DNA of 64,000 nt from assembly GCF_910592395.1 (NCBI RefSeq), contig NC_088326.1, forward strand, positions 9,057,001-9,121,000, read 5' to 3'. The translations under genes and the position numbers were made by a program. The notes under the pieces were generated by a model. That model did no database searches. It worked only from the letters and a program-made list of their open reading frames with translations, and had not been told where the DNA came from. Origin of the DNA: Lineus longissimus. Its lineage: Eukaryota > Nemertea > Pilidiophora > Heteronemertea > Lineidae. Numbering within the stretch: the stretch's first letter is position 1; each line of letters starts with the position of its first letter. This document shows, piece by piece, positions 33,545 to 44,089 of the stretch.

Positions 33545-33625
33545 TCAGTGGCAGTGTGATGAAAAGCGCCGGGCTTATAACCAGGAGGTCGTAGGTTCGA
33601 TACACAGACGGCTCAGTACTGTTTA
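33545..33625 (+). repeat. tRNA-derived SINE-like sequence
   Basis: An A-box-like start at 33548, an anticodon-loop-like CTTATAA (33574-33580) and a B box GGTTCGATACA at 33594 are correctly spaced. Stems are imperfect, so this is a tRNA-derived repeat and not a tRNA gene. Confidence 0.5.
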
Positions 33626-33877
33626 ATGACCCATAACATATTTCGCAACACTGAAAAGCGCCATTATTACAAAAATGTTCCTTCGTGTTTGTTGCTAAAC
33701 TCCTAAATACCGTATAATGTTGCCAAATAATTGTGATTTAGAGTTGCTACTCAGGGTGACCCTATTAAAAACCTAAAAAATCACGCACACCGTCATTTGA
33801 AAGAATTCTATTTTCTTCTAATGACTCTGATGATTATTTTATAGCGGGAAAGATGGGTTAGCGCAATATCATATTCA

Positions 33878-33985
33878 GGACCAGCGGGTCTTTTTTTCTT
33901 TTTCGAACTAGCAGGCCTTTATTCCATTTTCGGACTGGCGGGCCTTCGAGCGGACTAGCGGACCTTTAGAGTAGCGGCCTGTAAC
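33878..33985. repeat. Minisatellite GACTAGCGGGCCTTT
   Basis: Four degenerate units of 20 to 30 bp containing GAC(T/C)(A/G)GCGG.CCTTT. Confidence 0.6.
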
Positions 33986-34494
33986 ATAAAAGCTAATGCA
34001 CGGTAAATTTGTTGAAAATGCCTTTGCAGACCAAAGAACACATGGCGAGTGGGGAAACATGTAGAAGTATTGGTTATAAATGGACAAAACTTGACCCAAA
34101 CTCACCGTTATCCTATGAGGTTACGCTCGAGTCTTTCCCGGTGGCCTATCTACTCTGTTATAGAGAATAGTTGTTGATAATCTTATATATATATGATACT
34201 TGAACTGATTCAAGTGGTCAGCTGAGGTTTTGCTCATTCAAGCTACCGGGCATAACTGATAACAGGAAAATAATTTAGAACAAGATCTGACTAGGTGCAG
34301 ACATTTCTTTAAAGTGATCCAAAATATTTGTTATGATATTACAACTCGATCATCAGTCGCATGGCATGTTCGCATGCAACCTTGAGCAAGCCACCAAGCT
34401 CGCTTGTAATTATACCTTACTTGCGCGGTGTAATGCGAGCTGGCGTCAAGAAAAGCAAAAGAGCCATGTCGCTTGTGTATGTTCATCAGAATCA
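33986..34494. other. Intergenic, nothing recognised
   Basis: No gene seen before the 437-bp repeat. Confidence 0.4.
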
Positions 34495-34931
34495 GAGACA
34501 AGACCACTAATGAATACATGTATTCATAGGTTGGAGGGTCCAGGCTTATCTATTAGACGAGTGCATGTTTTTTACTCTCAAGTACATATTTGGAGAGGTA
34601 TTGAAAAAATATTTGCTGTGGCAAGTCTACAGATATAAATAAATTGTTTGGTAAAAAAAATAATTTTGAATTTTGACAACCTGGCCATAGGGGGGTGGTT
34701 CAAATTTGGAGTGAAAATGGCCGAAATGGGTAAAAATGTCCACTTGTGTCAAACTTGTCAATTTAAAAAAAAATTTCCGTGGTCAATCACCAATTTCCAT
34801 CGCACCAGTTACTCGCAAGACTAACCCGTATATCATATCCGAATTTCAGTTTCACAGCTCCACGCATTCTTTAATGGCGGGCATTTTAAATAACTGGAAA
34901 TGGCTTGGAAAATCAATTGTGGTCTTGTCTC
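34495..34931 (+). mobile_element. 437-bp element, left copy, with GAGACAAGACCA inverted ends
   Basis: It starts GAGACAAGACCACTAATG and ends TGTGGTCTTGTCTC, so the ends form a 12-bp inverted repeat. It is nearly identical to 39547-39976, in the same orientation. The main difference is a short indel near the start. It bounds the region holding the HNH and transposase genes on the left. The base pairs outside it are AATCA. Confidence 0.85.
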
Positions 34932-35214
34932 TATTTAGAGGGTTTTGGGTTACAGGTCAAAAATAGTAAATGAGCTCTGAAATCCACAAAAACCGTTTGA
35001 ATTGGCTGAAATGTGTTGAGAATGTGTGGACATATCATTGAAATTGGAAAATGTGGAAAAAAAGAAAATTCTCAAATTTAACCCCCCCTGGCCTACAGGG
35101 CTTTTAAGTGAAAATGCCAAAAATTGAAATTTTCAAAAAATTTCAAATAATTTCAAATTTTTCTACTTTTTTGGGCTAGATATGTTTCATAACAATCATC
35201 AATTGTGAATAGTA

Positions 35215-35808
35215 ATGAAAGTGTTGATTGTTTTGCATGTTATTTTCATTTTGGGAGGTGTCGGGCACAGAGCACGCTGGGTGGCAGGGTACCAAGCTTT
35301 CACTAATTTTTTTATTTCAGCAGGTGAATTCAAGAGAAAAGTATCTGAATTACGAGCAAGAATATTAGCAAAGACTAAAAGTAATGGTTTTTGTTTGAAT
35401 TGGGAGGGGGCTAAACAAAAAAAGAGGGGGGTAACATACGGGTTTGTTAAAGTAAGTTTTTTAGATAAGCCGGTCACAATGACGGCACACCGGGCAATGT
35501 TTTTGTGTGACCATGATGAATTGAAATTCAAAACTGGCGCAGGTTATCATATAAGTCATCTTTGTCATAATCCTCTGTGCGTGAAAGTCGAGCACTTGAC
35601 AATAGAAAGAGGAAGGGTCAATCAAAGTAGAAAAAGGTGCAATGCCAAGAAAGTCTGTGCAGGCCATGGCAACCACCCTAAATGCATTTTTCCTGGTAAG
35701 CTATATGTTGAAGTTGAAAGAAAATATCATTATATTGAATTGACATTTGAAAGTTTTCTTACCGCGATGGCAACCTCTTGGATGTCTTGGTGGCTGGTTG
35801 GATCTTGA
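35215..35808 (+). CDS. HNH / His-Me finger endonuclease-like protein (zinc-loop homing-endonuclease type)
   Basis: The C-terminal half carries AHRAMFLCD, then GYHISHLCHNPLCVKVEHL (the His-Me finger with the HxC..C pattern), then C..KKVCAGHGNHPKC. This matches the zinc-binding loop region known from I-PpoI-like homing endonucleases and related animal and protist proteins. Predicted role: a structure- or site-specific nuclease. The ORF opens at an ATG with a hydrophobic start (MKVLIVLHVIFILGG). A strong acceptor TTTTTTTATTTCAG ends at 35320, and a GTAAGC donor follows the last Cys near 35695. The real exon may thus be about 35321-35694, and the flanking residues may be intronic. It lies between the two copies of the 430-bp element. 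Confidence 0.65.
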   Translation: MKVLIVLHVIFILGGVGHRARWVAGYQAFTNFFISAGEFKRKVSELRARILAKTKSNGFCLNWEGAKQKKRGVTYGFVKVSFLDKPVTMTAHRAMFLCDHDELKFKTGAGYHISHLCHNPLCVKVEHLTIERGRVNQSRKRCNAKKVCAGHGNHPKCIFPGKLYVEVERKYHYIELTFESFLTAMATSWMSWWLVGS

Positions 35809-35941
35809 AGGATCGCCGAAAGTAGGAGTTGTCATAGTTTCTGCTGTTGGGGTCGAGACATTTCCACTCTGGTACAGGCGGTCTGTCTCGTCGTGCAACA
35901 GCCTTCTTGACAGCCTTCCTTCGCAAGTCCGGCATTGTTAT
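35764..35941 (-). CDS. Short basic exon, unrecognised
   Basis: A frame starting MPDLRRKAVKKAVARRDRPP continues through PEWKCLDPNSRNYDNSYF and meets a GTAAGA donor at 35763. It could be a first coding exon of a minus-strand gene or the N-terminus of a transposon protein. No following exon could be joined. Confidence 0.3.
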
Positions 35942-35980
35942 CATCACATGTTTCTTGTAGTCACCACCCCTGGTTTTGTT

Positions 35981-36037
35981 TTTAGCTCAGCTGACAAGCT
36001 GAGCTATTCATATGAGTAAATGGTAGAATGAATGTCC

Positions 36038-36076
<39 letters not shown>

Positions 36077-36840
36077 CGTTAAACAGGCACGTTTCAAAAC
36101 TATGGCGGATAGGCGATAGATTTTCCCTATAAGCCATTTAGACTCTTCAGGACTCCTGAATAGACCAAGTGTGGGTCCGGCAGGATTAACAGTTTGGCCA
36201 CCAGGGGGCAAAAAGCCTAAATCACAAAACAATTTTTTTTGCGCTTTATTCAAGCAGATAGAAGCTTGAAATAAAGTTGAAAAGGACCGCATGCATGTAG
36301 GTCTTGAAACTACTAAGAGTAGTTTTGATTGATACTACCAGTTGGCGTTACTGAGCCAAAATCTGTGTTGACCAAGTTTAAGCTTGATTTGAATTTCCCG
36401 CTCTTGTATGACTCTGAAGGTTGTGGGTTCCAATCCCACTTCGGGTCAATTTTTTTTTTTTTTTAATTTTTACTTTTTTCACTTGTAAATACATTTTCTT
36501 TACTTTTTTGAATAATTTGGTGGGCGGCCATCTTGGTTTTTTTTTTCTATTTTAAAGCCTTTGCTGTATCCAGAGTGACATGAATTTTATGGTTGGTGTA
36601 CAATAAGTCTCCTTTACATGATATCACATGGGCTTTCTATTTGACCTACTTTTCAAGGTCAGCCTGGCTCAGGCACTTAGATTTGACTAATAAGTGGCAT
36701 ATTTGTCACCATTTAAAAGTCTTTTTACTTTGGTATGTTTGCCTGATATATTGACAAAACTGAGGTTGAAAGAGATCTATCGGGTACTTTCCATGTTCAT
36801 ATATTTCAGCTGAGCGCCAGGCCCTTGGGCCTCTTGTTCT
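35981..36840. repeat. AGCTCAGCTGA...GGCCTCTTG dispersed repeat with (TCTG)n and tRNA-like piece
   Basis: It begins TAGCTCAGCTGACAAGCTGA, has a (CTGT)n run at about 36035-36077, the GGCCACCAGGGGGC word near 36195, and a tRNA-like T arm (GTGGGTTCCAATCCCAC, 36423-36439) followed by a T-run. It ends TCAGCTGAGCGCCAGGCCCT and GGGCCTCTTGTT. The GCTCAGCTGA ends are inverted. I recall similar ends from lophotrochozoan interspersed repeats. Confidence 0.65.
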
Positions 36841-38818
36841 TTTTGGTGAAGTAATCTGTTGCCCTGATGTTTTTCAAAACACCAGCTAACTTCTGGTGTC
36901 TAGCACTCCGTTGGTACCTGACTGTGTACTGCCTGTTCATTGCAATTCTGTCCAGTGCTTTCATTGGGCGGCAACAAGTATCGACTTCGATGTTGAACCA
37001 CTTTAGTTTCCGTCGCCCGCTCTCGGCTATGTTATGGTTCATTCTGTGGGCTGCTGAATGGATACGAGGGGTTGAGTTCCTGCTCCTGGTCACAATCTTA
37101 GGATCGCTGGCCGACAGACCTCGATTCTTGGACTCGACCCCCTGGGTTGTCACGCCAAGACTCAGCTGTTGCAACGCTCCTTTACTAAGGCATACCTCCA
37201 AAACGAGATGTACCAAGTTCTTGTCAATCACTGTCATTTTAAACTTGGGAATCTCACCGTAAGATGACCATCGTGTTGATTTGTGCCACCAAGAACCAGT
37301 TGTGCCTGAGCACAGTGAGAATTCGTTCTGTGGACAACCAGTGCAGTCACCACCATAACAGTTCACAACACAGGCAACAGTGTCATACAGGTATCCCATG
37401 ATCCTGTCAAGATCACCGTTGCAGCGCTTGAATAGAGATTGCAAAATCTTGGATGACCTTACCCTAAGATCATTCAGAAACGTTGTTTTTAACAGTGTTC
37501 TCTCCTCAGCAGTACGTCCCGGGAACATACCTTTACTGAATTCAGCTCTATGTCCTGCACGCGTCTGGGCTTGATGCAAATGTATAGAGTCAAGTTGATG
37601 CTTCACCGTGAACAAGCCGCCGAAGAGCTTTTTTGTTGCATCAGTTAACCCTTTGAATGAACTGGAATCACCATCTGTAGTCAAATGTTCTACATGTAGG
37701 CCCTGTTTCTCAAAAGTCTCGGCAAATGCAACCCCAAGATCATATTCTCTGAATGCATCTGCTTCAGGAAAGTTAGCCGTGCACTTCGAGTGTCGTTCGT
37801 CAACGTTTGTGCCAGTGGCACCACATTTAACTTCAAAACCTTTCGCCCGCATTGCAGCCCCTATCCAGCAGAGTTTTGTTTTAACCTCAATGTCAATGAT
37901 TTTGTGTTCATCTGTCACATTTTCAACACATAATCCAGTCATTGTGCTCGCACAACGGCCCATCTTGTTCCTCGAAGTGAGGTGTAAACTATTATAGCGT
38001 CCATCAGCTTGGACATTGATTCCTGTGTCGTCCTGATTTCTTAGGCGCAGTATCCTTTTCAAGTTCTCGCGTATGTCTGCCATATCGGCCACATTCATTT
38101 TAACTGTTTCATCACCAACCTTATTTGCCTGCTTTTGCATGATACTCCTACAGGGGGGCGGGATTCCCATCATGCTCAGTATGTAACTCATACTCTCGTT
38201 GCCAATCATTGTGTCCTGCAACGCAATCTGTAATGCAACATTTGGAAGAGCGGCTTTTCGTCCGCGCTTGCCAGTGTCTATGTCCTCAAAAAGTTTATAC
38301 AATTTCGAATAAAAACCACAGTTTTTACACACCACAGTGACTGAACAACACACCCCCTGCTTACGTACCTCTCCATATTTGAATATCGGCTGACAGTTCA
38401 CGTGATATTCGCTATGGGCCCTGTTAACGTCGTTGAGCACATCCATCAGTTTGGTTGTCTGAACAACGAAACTCTCGTAATCATGCTCCATGGTCTCATC
38501 TGGTATCTCCATCTCATCATCAGTGTCTTCTTTCATGTTCAGCCGTAGTAAGTTGACATTCTTGGCAGTACGGTTATTAATATCCGGTATGTGTCTTTTG
38601 CCGTCGTGTCCCATCGTTGTGACCTGTCCGTACTCCTGGGGCGTGAGTCGTCTCCATGTGGGTTGTAGGCCTACTTCTCGTTCGTCGTCGCTCACCACCT
38701 CGACACCTCCACTCCGCACGTGTCCGCTCTTGAACATTGTTCTCATTGCTGCATTCGATGCCCTAGCACGCCTCGGAGAACCCCGTTTTCCTATCAATCT
38801 CCTCGCCTTTGTCCTCAT
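36806..38818 (-). CDS. Mutator-like transposase domain protein (670 aa, intact)
   Basis: An uninterrupted single-exon ORF. The N-terminus is basic. A CC..C..C zinc-like segment (QGVCCSVTVVCKNCGFYSK) lies around residues 150-170. The core follows with VQADGRYNSL near 275, HSKCTANFPE near 345 and HLTTDGDSSSF near 385. These are two of the acidic positions expected in an RNase H-like DDE fold. VTTQGVESKNRGLS near 565 may supply the third. This matches the Mutator-like transposase domain found in many invertebrate proteins. The lack of stops suggests recent activity or selection. Oddity: the last eight residues (RPKGLALS) are encoded by the end of the dispersed repeat that overlaps the 3' end of the ORF, so the natural C-terminus was probably replaced. 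Confidence 0.85.
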   Translation of the reverse strand: MRTKARRLIGKRGSPRRARASNAAMRTMFKSGHVRSGGVEVVSDDEREVGLQPTWRRLTPQEYGQVTTMGHDGKRHIPDINNRTAKNVNLLRLNMKEDTDDEMEIPDETMEHDYESFVVQTTKLMDVLNDVNRAHSEYHVNCQPIFKYGEVRKQGVCCSVTVVCKNCGFYSKLYKLFEDIDTGKRGRKAALPNVALQIALQDTMIGNESMSYILSMMGIPPPCRSIMQKQANKVGDETVKMNVADMADIRENLKRILRLRNQDDTGINVQADGRYNSLHLTSRNKMGRCASTMTGLCVENVTDEHKIIDIEVKTKLCWIGAAMRAKGFEVKCGATGTNVDERHSKCTANFPEADAFREYDLGVAFAETFEKQGLHVEHLTTDGDSSSFKGLTDATKKLFGGLFTVKHQLDSIHLHQAQTRAGHRAEFSKGMFPGRTAEERTLLKTTFLNDLRVRSSKILQSLFKRCNGDLDRIMGYLYDTVACVVNCYGGDCTGCPQNEFSLCSGTTGSWWHKSTRWSSYGEIPKFKMTVIDKNLVHLVLEVCLSKGALQQLSLGVTTQGVESKNRGLSASDPKIVTRSRNSTPRIHSAAHRMNHNIAESGRRKLKWFNIEVDTCCRPMKALDRIAMNRQYTVRYQRSARHQKLAGVLKNIRATDYFTKKNKRPKGLALS

Positions 38819-39546
38819 CTTGTCTTGTCTTTTCGTATACTTGTCTTTCTTCGCTTAAAATCGTACTCCTAGGAGATGTCTATTTCGGGATGCTTCCTTC
38901 AACAGACTGAAAATACACAGGAAAGGACAAGAGATTACAAAAGGGTCGATGTTGATAGGACAATAGCGATGACAATGGTTGCTGTTGTGGAAGTGTCAGA
39001 CTTGGATGTGACAGACAGGGAGATAACATATGGGTTAATCTTTTTCTCATTTCACACCTTACTAACAAGCTTTCCATGCTTATAATGCATCATATATTTG
39101 TTGTTTTTCAAATTTCAGACAAAGTTAATATTGTTCGATTTGAAATTTTGACATTTTCAGCATGATACCACTGTCACAACCTTGGAACATCCTTTAAAAA
39201 GACAACTTTTTTCCAAAAAATTGAAATTTTTGAATATTTCTCATGAATTAAAATTGTTTCAAATTCCTATTTCAGATTGACTGTAGACCACTGGTGATTT
39301 GTCGAAGATTCGGTACCATTCGATTAAGAATTCTACGAGTTAATGAGCTTAACTTGAAGACAGTCTGTAAACAATTTGAAGACGAAATATAAGGTAGGTT
39401 GTCCGTATCGGACAAAATTTTAAAACGTTAATAGCTCGCTCAAATCAAGTTCATTTTTGATGAAACTTGGTTATGTTAGTCAAGACATCTCAAATGCTTC
39501 GGAAAAGGCATATTTCATTGATATCTCAAGATTATCCCTCTTCATT
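38819..39546. other. Upstream flank of the transposase
   Basis: AT-rich sequence with no gene recognised. Terminal repeats belonging specifically to the transposase were not identified here. Confidence 0.4.
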
Positions 39547-39976
39547 GAGACAAGACCACTAATGAATATTCATAGGTTGGAGGGTCCAGGCCTATCTATT
39601 AGACGAGTGCATGTTTTTTACTCTCAAGTACATATTTGGAGAGGTATTGAAAAAATATTTGCTGTGGCAAGTCTACAGATATAAATAAATTGTTTGGTAA
39701 AAAAATAATTTTGAATTTTGACAACCTGGCCATAGGGGGGTGGTTCAAATTTGGAGTGAAAATGGCCGAAATGGGTAAAAATGTCCACTTGTGTCAAACT
39801 TGTCAATTTTAAAAAAAATTTCCGTGGTCAATCACCAATTTCCATCGCACCAGTTACTCGCAAGACTAACCCGTATATCATATCCGAATTTCAGTTTCAC
39901 AGCTCCACGCATTCTTTAATGGCGGGCATTTTAAATAACTGGAAATGGCTTGGAAAATCAATTGTGGTCTTGTCTC
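39547..39976 (+). mobile_element. 430-bp element, right copy
   Basis: It starts GAGACAAGACCACTAATG and ends ATTGTGGTCTTGTCTC. It is the same element, in the same orientation, as 34495-34931, with very few differences. The four bases after it, ATCA, equal the four bases before the left copy. This would fit a composite insertion of the whole 34495-39976 block, though a 4-bp match is weak evidence. Confidence 0.85.
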
Positions 39977-40445
39977 ATCACGATATAAAGAAGCTTGAGT
40001 CGATGTTGGGCACGCTGGTTAAACGATGTTTTAGGCTTGGCAAGTGGCACAGGCACAGTGCCCTTATCCGTGCTCTTAATATCAACAAACTCTCTGACTC
40101 ATTAAAAGACCAGACGGTTGCACTTTTTAGCAGATTAGTAAGGGTTGATTGTCCTGCGAGGGACCTGGTTTTGGCCCTCCTCAAACATAATATAAAGGGC
40201 ACGATCATGGAGCGCTTAAGGTTGCTGGGTCTCTCTCCCGTTGGGGGTGGCCCTGGGCGGATCCAACCCCTCCTCAAATGTCCCTCGCGGTGAGTGTGGT
40301 GTCGTGGATTCTCTCAGGCGAGGGATTTCAGCAACAAAGTCACAATCGTTCAAGCATACAAAGCTTATGCTAAAGGTCTTTTAACTTAACTTCTGCATAA
40401 TTTAGGAGGGCAATAAACTTTATTTATCTTTTTATTTATAGAATG
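39977..40445 (+). mobile_element. Non-LTR retrotransposon 3' end (post-RT region)
   Basis: The open frame reads LESMLGTLVKRCFRLGKWHR, LIRALNINKLSDSLKDQ and CPARDLVLALL, the helical region found after the reverse transcriptase of some LINEs. It ends at 40293 and is followed by an AATAAACTTTATTTA-like tail near 40410-40435. It is 5' truncated and abuts the 430-bp element. Confidence 0.6.
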
Positions 40446-42050
40446 TTTATGATTCTTTCAACGAGAGGTCACATGCTACCTGGTTATGTTACTGCGTTTC
40501 CGGACTCTAGTCCGCTATTACGTCATGCAAGTGTTCTATATTGACTTAAAAAGGGTAACTCGTGTCAAATTTCACCATATAATGTTTTAGCTGTTTTTGA
40601 CAAATGACTACGTCACTTTCTCATAAATCGGTAAGGTTTTCGAATCGAAATGCACATTTTCTAGAAATTGATGGTTTAATCCCGCCCGGACGGCTCGCTT
40701 CGATGCCGTTTTCATTGATGACGTCACAACATGAACATTATCGCGGTCGCGGTGGTTTACATTCAGCGATTTTATAATAAATCTAATCAAAAATGGAAAA
40801 TTTGAGCTTTACATTTGTGATCAACAATTAAAAACGGACGTATTTCCGCAAAGTCGTAAATCACATCATAGTATCACTTTAACGAAAGTTAATGACCGGT
40901 GTGTCATTTGTGGTTGTCCCCATATTTCAGTGTTTCCACATAATAGACAGCTTTCTAGACACACGATAGAGAATTGCAATAGGGGGAAACACAGAAAACG
41001 TGTTCGTCTTTCTTCCAGCGTTCCCAAACAATGAGGGCAAACACTCAGAAACGTTACACCGATTGGATCTAAGACTAGTATAGGTCACGGTATAAGGTTG
41101 CACTCGAATAATATAGTCCCTTCAAAAAATTATATACCCTTATTTTATGCTCCGCACATACAGTAGTTCCTCGCATAGCACGCCGTCTGACCAAGGCCTG
41201 ATTTGAAAATTTTTCTGAGTCCAGCGAAATTGTCAATTTTTACTCTAACAATAGCAATTTGCTGTTCCTGAGCCGTTGTACATGTACACTCCTGATATCA
41301 TCCCCATTCGCTAACCAGTCCCGAAAGGTTCGTCGATGAATTCGATATCTCCGCGCGTACGCTGCAGGTGTCTGGGTATGAGCGTGACCTGAAAGGTGGG
41401 CCTGGATGTCGTCATCCAGATACCGAATATTCTAGGCCACCAAATAAGCATTCAGATTTCGTCTAGGTGGCCCCTCCATCGACTGATCAATACCGTAACC
41501 ATCCACACCATTATCATCATCTTCGCGGTCTTCGTCACCATCAGTATCCTCATCAGTTACCATAGCCAAGCGCGGTGGCCAAGCAACAGCGGTTCAAAAC
41601 AAAGAAACCAAAGATAAAAACTTTCCAACGAGTCATTTGGACGGATGGAACAAGTGACAAACATTTGGACTTAGTTCAAGTCATAGACCTAGAGATCGTT
41701 ACATGACTATTCGGAGTAACTCCTACGGTACCTCTAAAATAAGGTTACGTCTTCAACCGCAAGTGCGTATGGGGTGAATCCCAATCTCTTTATCGCTATT
41801 GTTTGGGTACAGATTGGGCCAGGATCATGGTGGTGAAAGATCAGTTTCTCTACAATGATTCAAGGCATACATTGCTTCAAGATCCCTTGTAGTCCTAACC
41901 ACAGACAATTGTGAAAAATGGAGTTCACTACGACAAGTCGATGGCTTCTCTTTAGCTGGGGAGGGAGTCTTTGGAGTGCAAACGGAGGAGAAAACACCTT
42001 TGTAAAGAAAGAGTTCAGCTGCAAAGAGGCATTTTCACTGGGGCAATTTG
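40446..42050. other. Intergenic; possible exon remnants only
   Basis: A minus-strand acidic frame near 41390-41590 (VTDEDTDGDEDREDDDNGVD) followed by other short frames might be a decayed coding stretch. No family is recognised. Confidence 0.3.
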
Positions 42051-42121
42051 ACCGGGGGGGGGGGCAATTGTACAGGAGATTAGTTTACCTTGGGCAATTG
42101 TCGGGGGGGGGGGGGGGGAAA
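42051..42121. repeat. Two G-runs with GGGCAATT(G)
   Basis: Runs of 10 to 12 G flank copies of GGGCAATT(G/T). Simple repeat. Confidence 0.7.
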
Positions 42122-42167
42122 TAAAATATGAGAATCAGACGAACAAATTGGCCTTCTTTATCGCTGT

Positions 42168-42423
42168 CAACTTGTTTACTCATATGACTAGACATGCGCC
42201 CAATTAGAAATGGAAAATAACACGAACATCCACAAGCACTTGAATTTAAGAGATTGAACCATGAATAAACATTTCATCGCAAAAATTGACCTCCTTTAAC
42301 AGCTTATTTATTCACATGACTAGACAGGCGCCCAATTAGACTTGGATAATAACACTCACATCCAGGAAGCACTTGACTTTTAAGAGTTTGAATCATGAAT
42401 AAAAATGTCATCGGTCATCTACG
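42168..42423. repeat. Tandem duplication, period about 132 bp
   Basis: ATGACTAGACATGCGCCCAA at 42184 recurs at 42316, with the surrounding 120 bp moderately conserved (GCACTTGA.TTTAAGAG, ATGAATAAA). Confidence 0.75.
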
Positions 42424-43480
42424 GTATAGGTCCCATAAAAATCACTCACGAAAGATGGGATCGTCCTATTTCGGGGATAGGTTGTCTTTTAGCGCAACGT
42501 TATTTTACCCCTTACCTTGCAATTAGAAGAATCCAGGCCTAGCGCAATACTCTGTCTATTGTCTATGGATAATAATAATAATAAAATATTAGAAAGTGTA
42601 TATAGCGCTCGAATTATGCAAGCATATTCTCCTGCGCTTCACAATGAAAAGTATTGGGAGCAGCCGAGCAAAACGTACGGTCACCAAAAGTTACGCAGCG
42701 CGTAGGGGGCGCCACAAGTAGCAACTCGGAGTCGCAACATAACCGATGTGAAGTGGGCTGCCTGACCTTGATCATATCAACCAGATACTGTGGTGTGTTG
42801 CCCTCGAGTGTCTTTAACACAATTAGTAAAAACGCCCGATCGCACCTAGGCCTAAATTTCCTTTGTTCTACTGTCTGTTAAAGTGTTATTCGGGCAAATC
42901 TTGATAATATCAGTCCCCACAAAACAGTGTCATGGGGATCGATATAGGCCTAAAACGGCAAGAACAAATAAACGTAATGAGGACGTTCATAGTAAAGATA
43001 TCATAAAGGCCATTGTCCGGTTGTTCAGAACACGTGAGTCATTAGCCGAGTGTTAAACGTTAATTCAGTGTTATTTCATTCAATCAAGCCAGGTAAACTT
43101 GACGCCGATTACTGCCAAGTTAGTGACCAATTTGTTAGCTGCCTCGCGGGGGTTTCTAAACCAAAAACCATTGGACGACCAGGCTTAGGAATGTAGAAAG
43201 AAAACGCGAAAAAAGTAGCTATACATTTCCGTCTAAAAAATCGATTGAGAAAGAGTACAGATTTTTAAACCACGCCTGCCTTTTTATGCTTTGTGGAACG
43301 TTTTGACACTACCAAGCCAGGTCAACTATGCATATATCCGTTAATCAGCAGGTCGCGAGCCTTCACTAGTTTTAAACAAAAATTGTTATATCTAGTATCA
43401 AGAATTAAAGTCTTTATTAATTCTTGTTAAATATAATAGGTAATTATCTGATGCTAGGTCATCGTATTTGAGATGTTTGA
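42424..43480. other. Intergenic, nothing recognised
   Basis: Short frames only. Confidence 0.4.
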
Positions 43481-43663
43481 AAATAAAACATGACCTGGAT
43501 ATCAAGCATGATGTTCTGATTATTGAGGTCGGTCCTCGACCTGAAAATTAGGATGTTTTTCCTTGAAACGTAAATAAAACATGACCTGGATATCAAGCAT
43601 GATGTTTTAATTATTGAGGTCGGTCGTCGATCTGTAAATTAGGATGTTTTTTCCTTAAAACGT
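43481..43663. repeat. Tandem duplication, period 91 bp
   Basis: AAATAAAACATGACCTGGAT occurs at 43481 and 43572. The rest of the unit (TTATTGAGGTCGGTC, TTAGGATGTTTTT) is conserved with a few substitutions. Confidence 0.85.
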
Positions 43664-44089
43664 AAATACTTTAACAGCATGACGTCATCTCGAATACCAT
43701 TACATGTAATTTATATGATAATTATTATAAGATGAAAGACCCAACCCATAAGGGTCAAGACGCCAGCAATACCAATTTGGTGAAGTATTGTGCGCTGACT
43801 TTTAACGTTGATAGCTTCTGCTCTATATCAAAAGTTCTGTCTTACAGTGTGAAAGGGGTTAGATACGATAACACCCTGAGTTATTTACATGTAATTAACT
43901 TTTGAGAAAGCGATTTCGATTGCTTCCGAACGCACTACAACCATGAAAGAACCTGAACAAGTCTAACGTCATGTAATAAGCTCGATTGAAGAGTGACTAA
44001 GTTAGGAAAGAAACATATCTTTGGAATTGACCCTTAACCCAGTGAGTAATGAACGGCATCTATATCACCATGTCGACTTAAAACTCGAA
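43664..44089. other. Intergenic, nothing recognised
   Basis: No gene or clear repeat seen. Confidence 0.4.

Noticed and set aside
34495-34931. Long terminal repeats of an LTR retrotransposon around 34.5-40 kb
   Set aside because: Each copy has its own inverted ends, and no gag, protease or reverse transcriptase lies between them.
35215-35320. Signal peptide on the HNH protein
   Set aside because: The hydrophobic start lies before a strong splice acceptor and is probably intron or UTR.
36423-36439. Functional tRNA gene (perfect T arm)
   Set aside because: Only the 3' half is tRNA-like, and it lies inside a dispersed repeat before a T-run.
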